Shown here piece after piece: positions 9,165-18,039 of a DNA stretch of 64,000 nt (its first letter is position 1; the number at the start of each line of letters is the position of its first letter). The translations under genes were made by a program, and so were the position numbers. Source of the DNA: Streptomyces sp. ML-6 (lineage in GTDB: Bacteria; Actinomycetota; Actinomycetes; Streptomycetales; Streptomycetaceae). The stretch is from positions 2,685,001 through 2,749,000 of the forward strand of contig NZ_JAOTIK010000001.1 of NCBI RefSeq assembly GCF_030116705.1, in the 5' to 3' direction. Under the pieces are notes generated by a model. That model saw only the letters and a program-made list of their open reading frames with translations, searched no databases and was not told where the DNA came from.

Positions 9165-9182
9165 TTGGATTCCACGATCCAA
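9165..9182. promoter_or_regulatory. Palindromic operator before tetR
   Basis: TTGGATTCCACGATCCAA is a 6-6-6 perfect inverted repeat lying 20 bases before the tetR start codon. It is preceded by TT, and the same TTTTGGATTC sequence recurs immediately before the MFS gene. It is the expected place and shape for TetR autoregulation. Confidence 0.7.
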
Positions 9183-9202
9183 TTCCTGTTAGGGTGGTTC
9201 GC

Positions 9203-9823
9203 ATGGCCAGACCACGCACGTTCGACGAGACCGCCGTACTCGACGCCGCAGCCGGCGAGTTCCGGGTGCACGGCTTCGCCGAGACCTCGACCGAGCAGCT
9301 CTGCGAGGCGGCCGGCGTACGGCGCAGCAGCCTCTACAACGCCTTCCTCTCCAAGGACGAGCTGTTCGTCCGCGCCCTGGAGCACTACGTCGACACGATC
9401 CGCGAGCGGCAGACCGCGATCCTCGCCGACGACGGACTCCGCGGCGCGGACCGGCTGCGGGCCCTGGTCGACGTCGTCATCGCCGAGGAGCGGGAGGCCG
9501 CCCGCCGGGGGCACGCCGCCGGGTGCATGGTCGTGCAGAGCTTCATGAACCCGGACCTGCGCGAGCGGGACGAACGCGTCGCGCGCATCCTCGATCGCGA
9601 CCTGCGGGCCCGCAGCTCCCTGCTGGCCGAGGCCGTCCGGGCCGGCCGGCTCGACGGGAGCATCCCCCCGGACGTCGACGCGGAGGACGGCGCCATGCTG
9701 GTCCACACCATCGTCTCCGGGCTGCGGGTCACCGCACAGACCGGCGCGGACGCGGAAACCCTGCGCCGGATCGCCCTGGCCGGCCTCCACACGCTCCTGA
9801 CCACGGAGCCCGCACGCTCCTGA
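9203..9823 (+). CDS. TetR family transcriptional repressor of the adjacent MFS pump
   Basis: 206 residues. The N-terminal helix-turn-helix (residues ~5-52) contains ILD-like AVLDAAAGEF, then STEQLCEAAGVRRSSLYNAFLSKDELF, the classic TetR recognition helix. The rest is the all-helical ligand and dimer domain, with GCMVVQSFMNPDLRERDE. Start ATG 9203 lies after AGGGTGG. The gene is followed by an MFS efflux gene 168 bases later, and both carry TTTTGGATTC just upstream. The simplest reading is a drug-responsive repressor controlling itself and the pump. The inducer is unknown. Confidence 0.93.
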   Translation: MARPRTFDETAVLDAAAGEFRVHGFAETSTEQLCEAAGVRRSSLYNAFLSKDELFVRALEHYVDTIRERQTAILADDGLRGADRLRALVDVVIAEEREAARRGHAAGCMVVQSFMNPDLRERDERVARILDRDLRARSSLLAEAVRAGRLDGSIPPDVDAEDGAMLVHTIVSGLRVTAQTGADAETLRRIALAGLHTLLTTEPARS

Positions 9824-9960
9824 CTCCGGACACCGCACACTCCCGACCCCGCCCACTCCTGACCCCGGGGCCGACGCGCTCCTGACCCCGGAGCCCGCAC
9901 CCACCCCCTGAACCAAGGCCCGTCGCCCCGGACCCCGGCCCGGGCCTTCGCGCACCCGAG

Positions 9961-9979
9961 TTTTGGATTCTCAATCACA
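9961..9979. promoter_or_regulatory. Second TetR operator-like site before the MFS gene
   Basis: TTTTGGATTCTCAATCACA, 13 bases before the MFS start codon, repeats exactly the first ten bases of the tetR operator region and keeps ATC of the second arm. The right arm is degenerate, so binding may be weaker here than at 9165-9182. Confidence 0.55.
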
Positions 9980-9991
9980 GAAAGCGGAGAC

Positions 9992-11230
9992 ATGACCCCA
10001 CCGACCACACCCGCCCCGGCCAGAACCGTCCCCCTGGCCGTCCACATCCTCGCCGCGGGCATTTTCGCGATGGTGACCAGCGAGTTCGCGGTCGCCGGAC
10101 TCATGCCGCAACTCGCCGAAGGACTCGGCACGGGGATCGAGCAGATCGGCTACCTCGTGACGGTCTTCGCCGTCGCGATGACCATCGGCGGACCGGTCCT
10201 GACCGTGGCCCTGCTGAAGGTTCCGCCGAGGACCGCGCTGCTGACGATCGTCGCCGTCTTCCTCGTGGGCAACGTCCTCGCGGCCCTGGCGGCCTCCTAC
10301 CCGGTCATGGTGGTCGCCCGGATCATCAGCGGTGTCGCCTCGCAGGCGTTCTTCGGCATCGCCGTGTCGATGTGCGCGCGGCTGGTGGAGGAGCGGATAC
10401 GCGGCCGTGCGAACGGCGTCGCGATGAACGGCCTGATGCTCGGCACCCTGCTCGGACTGCCGCTGGCGACGTTCGTCGGCGGGCGGCTCGGCTGGCAGGC
10501 CGCCTTCTGGACCATCTCCCTGCTCACCCTCGTCGCCGGAATCCTGATCGTCCTCCTCGTCCGGAACCCCGCGGAATCCGAGGCCCCCGAGGAGAAGCGC
10601 TCGATGCGGGACGAACTCGCCGTGCTCCGCCGGCCGCAGTTCGTGCTGGCGCTCGTCTCCAGCACCCTGATCATCGGGGCGACGTTCTCCGCCTTCAGCT
10701 TCTTCACGCCGATCCTGACCGAGGTCACCGGCTTCCCGGAGGGGCTGGTGCCGCTGCTCCTGCTCGCCTACGGGGCCGCGACGCTGCTCGGCAACACGGT
10801 CGTCGCCCGCCTGGCCGACCGGCACACCGTCTCGACCCTGCTGATCGGCACCGGGCTCAACGCGGTCTTCCTGACCGGGTTCGCGCTCTTCACCGACCTC
10901 CCGTCACCGGCGCTGGTGTTCATGCTCGGCATCGGCCTGACCGGCGTGACCATGAACCCCGCGATGGCCGTACGGGTGCAACGGGCCGGCGGCACCACGC
11001 CGCTGGTCAACACCGTCCACGCGTCGTTCATCACCCTCGGGGTCATCCTCGGCTCCGCCGTGGGATCGGCACTGATCCCGGTCCACGGACTGCGCGCCCC
11101 GGTCGTCCTCGGAATCGTGCTGGCCGTCCTCGCGATCGCGGCGATCCTGCCCGCCCTCGGGAACGCGTACCTGCGCACCGGCGCCCGCGAGCGGTCCCAA
11201 GCCGAGGAGCCCGTCACGTCGGCGGCATGA
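9992..11230 (+). CDS. MFS drug-efflux transporter (DHA1 type)
   Basis: 412 residues with about twelve hydrophobic segments. The first helix (HILAAGIFAMVTSEFAVAGLMPQLAE) is typical of the AraJ/YdhP-type DHA1 group of proton-driven exporters of sugars, arabinose or drugs. Loop 2-3 has the modest motif-A relative VLTVALLKVPPRTALL. Start ATG 9992 follows GCGGAGAC. It forms a unit with the upstream tetR, which probably represses it through the site at 9961. It ends before a bidirectional terminator shared with hppD. Substrate is unknown. Confidence 0.92.
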   Translation: MTPPTTPAPARTVPLAVHILAAGIFAMVTSEFAVAGLMPQLAEGLGTGIEQIGYLVTVFAVAMTIGGPVLTVALLKVPPRTALLTIVAVFLVGNVLAALAASYPVMVVARIISGVASQAFFGIAVSMCARLVEERIRGRANGVAMNGLMLGTLLGLPLATFVGGRLGWQAAFWTISLLTLVAGILIVLLVRNPAESEAPEEKRSMRDELAVLRRPQFVLALVSSTLIIGATFSAFSFFTPILTEVTGFPEGLVPLLLLAYGAATLLGNTVVARLADRHTVSTLLIGTGLNAVFLTGFALFTDLPSPALVFMLGIGLTGVTMNPAMAVRVQRAGGTTPLVNTVHASFITLGVILGSAVGSALIPVHGLRAPVVLGIVLAVLAIAAILPALGNAYLRTGARERSQAEEPVTSAA

Positions 11231-11262
11231 CGTGTCGGCGGCATGACGTGTCGCGACGGGAA

Positions 11263-11301
11263 CGGCTCCGCCGGGCGGGTGTTCCCCGCCCGGCGGAGCC
11301 G
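11263..11301. terminator. Bidirectional terminator between MFS gene and hppD
   Basis: A perfect 17-bp stem (11263-11279 paired with 11285-11301) with the 5-base loop TGTTC lies between the convergent 3' ends of the MFS gene and hppD. No U-tract follows, as is usual in Streptomyces. Confidence 0.85.
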
Positions 11302-11317
11302 GATCACCGGACCTGCA

Positions 11318-11349
11318 GACCGGCGGACCGGCGGACCGGCGGACCGGCG
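11318..11349. repeat. Four tandem GACCGGCG units at the hppD 3' end
   Basis: Four exact copies of the 8-mer GACCGGCG lie between the terminator and the stop codon of hppD. This is a simple-sequence array with no coding content, probably slippage-derived. Confidence 0.75.
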
Positions 11350-11350
11350 G

Positions 11351-12550
<1,200 letters not shown>

Positions 12551-12556
12551 TCAATT

Positions 12557-12595
12557 TGTACAGCGAAGCTGGATGATGACCGGGCTATCTGTACA
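12557..12595. promoter_or_regulatory. Paired TGTACA sites between hppD and lrp
   Basis: Two copies of the self-palindromic hexamer TGTACA lie at 12557-12562 and 12590-12595, 33 bases apart, about three helical turns. Lrp/AsnC octamers usually bind several phased sites, so these are candidate contacts for the adjacent regulator. No direct proof. Confidence 0.45.
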
Positions 12596-12631
12596 TGATG
12601 ACCATCACGTCGACCTTCCGGGGGATGACTC

Positions 12632-13105
12632 ATGACGATCGACCGACTGGACGGCAGACTCATCGTGCTGCTGGCCCGCGAGCCCCGCATCGGGGTGCTG
12701 GAGGCGTCGCGCAGGCTCGGCGTGGCCCGGGGCACGGTGCAGGCCCGTCTCGACCGGCTTCAGTCGAATGGCGTCATCCGCGGTTTCGGCCCGACGGTCG
12801 ATCCGGCGGCGCTCGGGTACCCCGTCACGGCGTTCGCGACGCTGGAAATCAAACAGGGCCAAGGAGCCGACGTACGGGCCCACTTGGCCGGTGTTCCGGA
12901 GGTGCTGGAGCTGCACACCACCACCGGGCACGGCGACATGCTGTGCCGTCTCGTCGCGCGTTCCAACGCCGATCTCCAACGGGTGATCGACCGGGTTGTC
13001 GGTTTTGATGGCATCGTCCGGGCCTCCACGGCCATCGTCATGGAGAACCCGGTCCCGCTGCGGGTCATCCCGCTCGTCGAGCAGGCCGCGGAGGACGACG
13101 ACTGA
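12632..13105 (+). CDS. Lrp/AsnC family transcriptional regulator
   Basis: 157 residues. The N-terminal winged helix-turn-helix (residues ~3-60) includes LDGRLIVLLAREPRIGVLEASRRLGVARGTVQARLDRL. The C-terminal RAM domain (residues ~65-145) contains PVTAFATLEIKQG and ELHTTTGHGDMLCRLVARSNADLQ, where Lrp proteins bind an amino acid. Start ATG 12632 is nine bases after GGGGGA. It is divergent from hppD, so tyrosine or phenylalanine is the likely effector (inference). It is separated by only 15 bases from the betaine-type transporter operon on the same strand, so co-transcription and control of that operon are also possible. Confidence 0.93.
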   Translation: MTIDRLDGRLIVLLAREPRIGVLEASRRLGVARGTVQARLDRLQSNGVIRGFGPTVDPAALGYPVTAFATLEIKQGQGADVRAHLAGVPEVLELHTTTGHGDMLCRLVARSNADLQRVIDRVVGFDGIVRASTAIVMENPVPLRVIPLVEQAAEDDD

Positions 13106-13120
13106 GCCGAGGAGTGGCGC

Positions 13121-13768
13121 GTGAGCTTCTGGGAGTATCTGGGCAACCGGCACCAACAGCTGCTCACCGACGCGTACCAGCACGTCAGCGCCGTGTTCCA
13201 GTGCATGGTCATCGCCACCGTGCTGGGCGTCCTGATCGGGGTCGTCACCTATCGCAGCGGATGGGCCGGGTCGCTGGCCATCACGTCCACGGCGACGATC
13301 CTCACCATCCCCTCCCTCGCCGCGATCGGTCTGCTGATCCCGCTGGTCGGCCTCGGGGTCGCACCCACGGTGATCACCCTGACGCTGTACGGGCTGCTGC
13401 CCGTCGTCCGCAACGCCATCGTGGGGCTGCGCGGGGTCGATCCCGCGCTGGTCGACGCGGCGAAGGGCATCGGGATGTCGCGCCCGGCCCGGCTGTGCCG
13501 GGTCGAACTGCCGCTCGCCTGGCCGCCGATCCTCACCGGCATCCGGGTCTCCACGCAGATGCTGATGGGCATCGCCGCCATCGCCGCGTACGCCTCGGGC
13601 CCCGGCCTGGGCAACGAGATCTTCCGCGGCATCGCCTCGCTGGGCAGCGCCAACGCGCTCAACCAGGTCCTCGCGGGCACGCTCGGCATCGTCGTCCTCG
13701 CCCTGCTCTTCGACGCCGCGTACGTACTGCTGGGGCGGCTCACCATCCCGAGGGGGATCCGTGTCTGA
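13121..13768 (+). CDS. Glycine betaine/osmoprotectant-type ABC permease (first)
   Basis: 215 residues from GTG 13121, preceded by GAGGAG. Five to six hydrophobic helices surround the EAA-like coupling loop LRGVDPALVDAAKGIGMSRPARLCRVELPLA, which is characteristic of OpuC/ProW-type permeases. It sits first in a tightly packed operon: permease, ATPase with tandem CBS-like tail, second permease, binding lipoprotein, each overlapping or abutting the next. It is 15 bases from the Lrp-type regulator. The substrate is assigned as a quaternary amine by family resemblance only. Confidence 0.9.
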   Translation: MSFWEYLGNRHQQLLTDAYQHVSAVFQCMVIATVLGVLIGVVTYRSGWAGSLAITSTATILTIPSLAAIGLLIPLVGLGVAPTVITLTLYGLLPVVRNAIVGLRGVDPALVDAAKGIGMSRPARLCRVELPLAWPPILTGIRVSTQMLMGIAAIAAYASGPGLGNEIFRGIASLGSANALNQVLAGTLGIVVLALLFDAAYVLLGRLTIPRGIRV

Positions 13769-15065
13769 GTCCCCCCGGGCCTCCGCGTCCGGGAGCGGCG
13801 TCGCCGGCGGAAGCACGACGGCCGCCGACGGAAGCACGACGACGAGGACCACTTCCGGGGCCACCATCCAGCTGGAGGACCTGACCAAGCGGTACCCGGG
13901 CAACCCCGGCCCCGCGGTGGACAACGTCTCGATGGACATCAGGGCCGGTGAGACGGTGATCTTCGTGGGGCCGTCCGGCTGCGGGAAGTCCACCACCCTG
14001 AAGATGATCAATCGGCTGATCGAGCCGTCGTCGGGGCGGATCAGGATCGGCGACGAGGACGTCACCGACATCGACCCGGTGAAACTGCGCCGCAAGATCG
14101 GTTACGCGATCCAGTCGTCGGGGCTCTTCCCGCACATGACGGTCGCCGAGAACATCGCCCTGGTGCCGCGGATGGTCGGCTGGTCCAAGTCGCGGGTGAA
14201 GGACCGGGTCGAGGAGATGCTCGACCTGGTCGGGCTCGACCCGCGCGAGTTCCACGGCCGCTATCCGCGCCGGCTCTCCGGCGGGCAGCAGCAACGGGTG
14301 GGGGTGGCCCGGGCGCTGGCCGCCGATCCGCCGGTGCTGCTGATGGACGAACCGTTCGGCGCGGTCGACCCGATCACCCGCGACCACCTCCAGGACGAGC
14401 TGATCCGGCTCCAGCACGAACTGCACAAGACGATCGTCTTCGTCACCCACGACTTCGACGAGGCGATCAAGCTGGGCGACCGGATCGCGGTGCTGCGGGA
14501 GCGTTCGCACATCGCGCAGTTCGACACCCCCGAGGCGATCCTCACCAACCCGACCGACGACTTCGTCTCGGGGTTCGTGGGCGCGGGCGCGGCGCTGAAG
14601 CGGCTCAACCTGACCCGCGTGCGGGACGTGGAGATCGCCCAGTTCCCGACGGTGACGGTCGACGACCCGCTCCAGTCGATCTTCAACAAGCTGCGCAGCG
14701 GCCTGCACAACGAACTGCTGATGCTGGACCGCAGGAACCGCCCGTACAAGTGGCTGCGGCGCGGCGACCTGATGCGGGCCCGCGGTTCGCCGGCGCGTGC
14801 CGGGCAGTTGGTCCACGACACGGTGACCCGGGACGCGACGCTGCACGACGCGCTGGAGGCGGTGCTGATCGACAGCGGCGGCCGGGTCGCGGTCACCGGG
14901 CGGCGCGGCGAGTTCATCGGGGTCGTGGACATGCACACGCTGATGAACTCCGTGCACGAGCTGCTGGAGGCCGACCGGCTCGCCGCGATCGAGCACCAGC
15001 ACGACCTGGAGGAGATGCGCAGCCACCAGACCGAGGTGGAGCTGGAGGGCGGTGCGGACGGATGA
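13761..15065 (+). CDS. Glycine betaine/osmoprotectant-type ABC ATPase with C-terminal CBS region
   Basis: 434 residues from GTG 13761, overlapping the upstream stop by eight bases. A low-complexity Ser/Gly/Thr leader of ~35 residues precedes the ATPase. Walker A GPSGCGKST is at residues 70-78, the signature LSGGQQQ at 172-178, and Walker B VLLMDEP at 192-198, followed by the DHLQDELIRLQHELHKT helix. Residues ~285-420 resemble the tandem CBS pair of OpuA/OpuC ATPases, with ...LMLDRRNRPYKWLRRGDL and GRVAVTGRRGEFIGVVDMHTLM. In relatives the CBS pair senses ionic strength or c-di-AMP. The Q-loop is IQSSGLFPHMTVAENI. Confidence 0.94.
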   Translation: MSESPRASASGSGVAGGSTTAADGSTTTRTTSGATIQLEDLTKRYPGNPGPAVDNVSMDIRAGETVIFVGPSGCGKSTTLKMINRLIEPSSGRIRIGDEDVTDIDPVKLRRKIGYAIQSSGLFPHMTVAENIALVPRMVGWSKSRVKDRVEEMLDLVGLDPREFHGRYPRRLSGGQQQRVGVARALAADPPVLLMDEPFGAVDPITRDHLQDELIRLQHELHKTIVFVTHDFDEAIKLGDRIAVLRERSHIAQFDTPEAILTNPTDDFVSGFVGAGAALKRLNLTRVRDVEIAQFPTVTVDDPLQSIFNKLRSGLHNELLMLDRRNRPYKWLRRGDLMRARGSPARAGQLVHDTVTRDATLHDALEAVLIDSGGRVAVTGRRGEFIGVVDMHTLMNSVHELLEADRLAAIEHQHDLEEMRSHQTEVELEGGADG

Positions 15066-16009
15066 CCCCCCGCTCGCCCGCGGACGACCGGGAGCCCTCG
15101 CGCCGAGTGCGTACCGGGGATCGGGGGCGTACCGGGGAGCGGGTGCGTGCCGGGGCCCGGGTGCCTTCCGAGCCCTCCTCCGACGCGGGCCGCCCGCCCG
15201 GCGAACACGACGTCAAGGGCCATGCCTTCCGCGACGAGGAGGAGGAGCCCGCCCCGCCGCCGGCCGGGCCGCCGCGCCGGATCACCTGGCGCAAGCTGGT
15301 GACGCTGCCCCTCGCGCTGTTGGTCGTACTGGTCATCACCTACCTGTGGATCACCCACGTCCACCTGGACTCGATCGCGCGGAACTCGCTCACTGGCGGC
15401 AATGTGCAACTGCGCTGGTGGCAGCATGTGCGGCTGACCGCGATCTCGACGTTCTGGGTGCTGGTCATCGCCATTCCGCTGGGCATCGCGCTGACCCGGC
15501 GCGGGCTCAGCCGGGGCGCCCCGGTGGTCACGGCGGTCGCCAACGTCGGGCAGGCGACCCCGGCGATCGGTCTGCTGGCGCTGCTGGTGATCTGGCTGGG
15601 CATCGGCCCCTCGACGGCGATCATCGGCATGGTGATCTACGCGGTGCTGCCGGTGTTCTCCAACACGGTCGCCGGTCTGCGGGCGATCGAACCGACCCTG
15701 GTCGAGGCCTCGCGCGGCATCGGCATGTCGGCGATGGGGACGCTCACCAAGGTCGAACTGCCGCTCGCCGTCCCGCTGATCCTGGCCGGGGTGCGGACGG
15801 CGCTGGTGCTCAACGTCGGTACGGCGACCCTGGCCACGTTCGTCGGCGGCGGCGGCCTCGGGGACCTGATCACCTCGGGCATCCAGACCCAGCGGATGCC
15901 GGTCCTGGTGCTCGGTTCCGTACTGACGGTGGTGCTGGCGCTGCTGGTGGACTGGCTGGCCTCACTGGCCGAGCTGGCGCTGACACCGCACGGACTGGAG
16001 GTGGGGTGA
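15062..16009 (+). CDS. Glycine betaine/osmoprotectant-type ABC permease (second)
   Basis: 315 residues from ATG 15062, which overlaps the ATPase stop as ATGA, the sign of translational coupling; a longer upstream reading would run through the ATPase gene. The first ~75 residues are Arg/Gly/Glu-rich and probably cytoplasmic and disordered, unusual for this family. The membrane part has about six helices and the coupling loop LRAIEPTLVEASRGIGMSAMGTLTKVELPLA, closely resembling that of the first permease. Heterodimeric permease pairs are typical of OpuC systems. Confidence 0.92.
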   Translation: MTPRSPADDREPSRRVRTGDRGRTGERVRAGARVPSEPSSDAGRPPGEHDVKGHAFRDEEEEPAPPPAGPPRRITWRKLVTLPLALLVVLVITYLWITHVHLDSIARNSLTGGNVQLRWWQHVRLTAISTFWVLVIAIPLGIALTRRGLSRGAPVVTAVANVGQATPAIGLLALLVIWLGIGPSTAIIGMVIYAVLPVFSNTVAGLRAIEPTLVEASRGIGMSAMGTLTKVELPLAVPLILAGVRTALVLNVGTATLATFVGGGGLGDLITSGIQTQRMPVLVLGSVLTVVLALLVDWLASLAELALTPHGLEVG

Positions 16010-17028
16010 TGCGCGCGCGGCGGGTACGCGTCGGGCCGGCGGGGGAACTGGGCGCGCGGCGGGTACGCGTCGGGCTGGCGGGAGCCCTGGTGGGGGCGCT
16101 GGCGCTGGCCGGGTGCGGGCTGAAGAGCGGTTCGCCGATGGCGGACGACGTGGTGCCGGGCTCGGTCGGCCGGGGGCGGCCCCTGGACGGCGCCTCGCTG
16201 ACCGTCACGTCGAAGAACTTCAGCGAGAACATCATCCTGGGCCAGATGATCGGCCTGGTCTTCAAGGCCGCCGGCGCGGAGGTGCTGGACCGGACGAACC
16301 TGCCCGGCTCGATCAGCGCCCGCGAGGCGATCGTCAAGGGCGACGCGGACGCGATGTACGAGTACACGGGCACCGGCTGGATCACGTACCTGGGCCACGC
16401 GAAGCCGATCCCCGACCCGTTGAAGCAGTGGGAGGCGGTCCGGGACGAGGACCGGAACAACGGGGTGACCTGGCTCCCGCAGTCCACCCTCAACAACACC
16501 TACGCGCTCGCCATCAGCCGGAAGAACAACGCCAAATACCACCTGCGGACGCTCTCCGACGTGGCCGCCCTGGCGAAGCGGAACCCGGCGGCGGTGACGA
16601 TCTGCGTGGAGAACGAGTTCGCCTCCCGCGACGACGGGCTGCCCGGGATGGAGAAGGCGTACGGGATGTCGGTCCCGGCCGCCAACATCAAGAAGATGGA
16701 CGCCGGGATCATCTACACCCAGGTCTCGAAGTCCGGCTCCTGCCTGCTGGGCGAGGTGTTCACCACGGACGGCCGGATCAGGGCCATGGACCTTGAGGTC
16801 CTCGTGGACGACAAGCACTTCTTCCCCAACTACAACGCGGCACCGGTCGTCCACACCAGGACCTTCGAGAAGTACCCGGAGATCGCGGCGCTGCTCGACC
16901 CGGTCAGCCGGAAACTGACGACCGAGGTCGCCCAGGTGCTCAACGCCAAGGTGGACGTGGACGGAGAGGACCCGCACGAGGTGGCGAAGGACTGGCTGAT
17001 CCAGGAGGGGTTCATCGAGGAGGGATGA
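16009..17028 (+). CDS. Osmoprotectant-binding lipoprotein (OpuCC/ProX type)
   Basis: 339 residues from ATG 16009, overlapping the permease stop by one base. Residues 2-36 are an Arg-rich lipoprotein signal with lipobox LALAGC; Cys36 would be lipidated. Mature sequence shows the family hallmarks SKNFSENIILGQMIGLVFKAAGAEV and MYEYTGTGWITYLGH, which shape the quaternary-amine pocket. The 5' end contains a 39-bp imperfect duplication (16013-16051 and 16052-16090) giving ARRVRVGPAGELG/ARRVRVGLAGALV, so the signal's basic region is doubled. Starting from a later codon is possible but none has a better ribosome site. Confidence 0.93.
   Translation: MRARRVRVGPAGELGARRVRVGLAGALVGALALAGCGLKSGSPMADDVVPGSVGRGRPLDGASLTVTSKNFSENIILGQMIGLVFKAAGAEVLDRTNLPGSISAREAIVKGDADAMYEYTGTGWITYLGHAKPIPDPLKQWEAVRDEDRNNGVTWLPQSTLNNTYALAISRKNNAKYHLRTLSDVAALAKRNPAAVTICVENEFASRDDGLPGMEKAYGMSVPAANIKKMDAGIIYTQVSKSGSCLLGEVFTTDGRIRAMDLEVLVDDKHFFPNYNAAPVVHTRTFEKYPEIAALLDPVSRKLTTEVAQVLNAKVDVDGEDPHEVAKDWLIQEGFIEEG
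16013..16090 (+). repeat. 39-bp tandem duplication inside the lipoprotein signal peptide
   Basis: Two in-frame copies of a 39-base unit, about 85 percent identical, lie at 16013-16051 and 16052-16090. They encode thirteen residues each beginning ARRVRVG. The duplication lengthens the positively charged part of the signal peptide without disturbing the lipobox. Confidence 0.8.
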
Positions 17029-17083
17029 GGGCTCTCCCCTCGCGACCTGCCCGCAGGGACGGTGCGGCCCATCGCCCCCGCAG

Positions 17084-17128
17084 TTGCAAAGGAATCTTGC
17101 AAAGAGATGTTGCAAAGCGATTTTGCAA
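17084..17128. promoter_or_regulatory. Four TTGCAA boxes at exact 13-bp spacing before the ArsR-type gene
   Basis: The palindromic hexamer TTGCAA occurs at 17084, 17097, 17110 and 17123, an exact 13-base period, ending 16 bases before the start codon at 17145. A TTAGAG -10-like element follows. Regular phasing indicates a multi-site operator, most simply for autoregulation by the gene product. Confidence 0.7.
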
Positions 17129-17144
17129 CTCTTAGAGTCGAGGC

Positions 17145-17753
17145 ATGGCAACGAGCGAAGCCGACGGCACCACGCCCCCCGGCCTGAACATCCACCATGT
17201 CGACGCCCGCACCCTGCGCGTGCTCGCCCACCCCCTCCGCATCCGCCTGCTCACCGCGCTGCGGGAGTTCGGCCCCGCCACCGCGTCGAAGCTCGCGGAC
17301 CGGCTCGGCGAGTCCAGCGGCGCCACCAGCTACCACCTGCGGCAGCTGGCCGCGCACGGCTTCGTCGAGGACGACCCCGAGCTCGGCAAGGGGCGCGAAC
17401 GGTGGTGGCGGGCCAAGCATGCGGGCATGGCCTTCGACCGCAGCGGAGACTTCCTCCGCGACCCCGACCCGGAGGTGCGCGGCGCCATCGGGGTCGTGCT
17501 GCACGAGATGGCCACCACGCACGCCCAGGAGCTGAACACCTGGCTCGGCACCATGCACGAATGGCCCGAGGAGTGGCTGCGCAGCTGGGACGCGAGCGAC
17601 TTCAAGATCCGCCTGACGCCGGAGCTCTCCCTGGAGCTGGCCGAGAAGATCCACGAGCTGATCGAGAGCTACCGGGGCCGGGTCCCCGAGGGCACCGAGG
17701 GTTCAGCCGTCGTCCGCACCCATCTGCACGTCTTCCCGCGCCCCAACGACTGA
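17145..17753 (+). CDS. ArsR/HTH_20-type winged-helix transcriptional regulator
   Basis: 202 residues. The HTH (residues ~17-85) has TLRVLAHPLRIRLLTALREFGPATASKLADRLGESSGATSYHLRQLAAHGFVED, standard for ArsR-like proteins with the ATSYHLRQL recognition helix. No metal-binding Cys pairs are present, so it probably senses something other than a heavy metal. The C-terminal half is helical with LTPELSLELAEKIHELIESYR. ATG 17145 follows GTCGAGG. It heads a likely three-gene unit with a small protein and an MFS transporter, so it probably regulates that exporter through the TTGCAA array. Confidence 0.92.
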   Translation: MATSEADGTTPPGLNIHHVDARTLRVLAHPLRIRLLTALREFGPATASKLADRLGESSGATSYHLRQLAAHGFVEDDPELGKGRERWWRAKHAGMAFDRSGDFLRDPDPEVRGAIGVVLHEMATTHAQELNTWLGTMHEWPEEWLRSWDASDFKIRLTPELSLELAEKIHELIESYRGRVPEGTEGSAVVRTHLHVFPRPND

Positions 17754-17806
17754 CCCGAAGACCGGCACCGATACCGCCCGGCCCCGAAGACCGAGAGGAA
17801 TCCGTC

Positions 17807-18037
17807 ATGAATCCGGAAACGCACCTGTCGCTGCACCGCCTCCGCTCCACCGAACTGCGGGAGCGGGCCGCCGAGTTCCGTACCGCCCGCGCGGCCGGGC
17901 CCACCGGCACCCGGCGCCCCGTCCGCTCCTCGCCCCGGGCTCTTCGTACCCGACTGGGCTGGATCCTGGTCGAGTTGGGGCTTCACATACTGCCCGGCCG
18001 GGAATCGCTCACCTGCCGCCCGCCCCGAACGGTCTAG
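17807..18037 (+). CDS. Small basic protein of unknown function (76 residues)
   Basis: ATG 17807 is preceded by GAGAGGAA, a good ribosome site. The product is Arg-rich (LRSTELRERAAEFRTARAA, then RRPVRSSPRALRTRLGWILVELGLHILPG). The N-terminal half predicts one long amphipathic helix; the WILVELGLHIL segment could be a short membrane-associated helix. It ends two bases before the MFS start, so the two are probably co-translated. Similar small Arg-rich proteins sit beside Streptomyces regulators, but I do not recognise a function. Confidence 0.65.
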   Translation: MNPETHLSLHRLRSTELRERAAEFRTARAAGPTGTRRPVRSSPRALRTRLGWILVELGLHILPGRESLTCRPPRTV

Positions 18038-18039
18038 GC

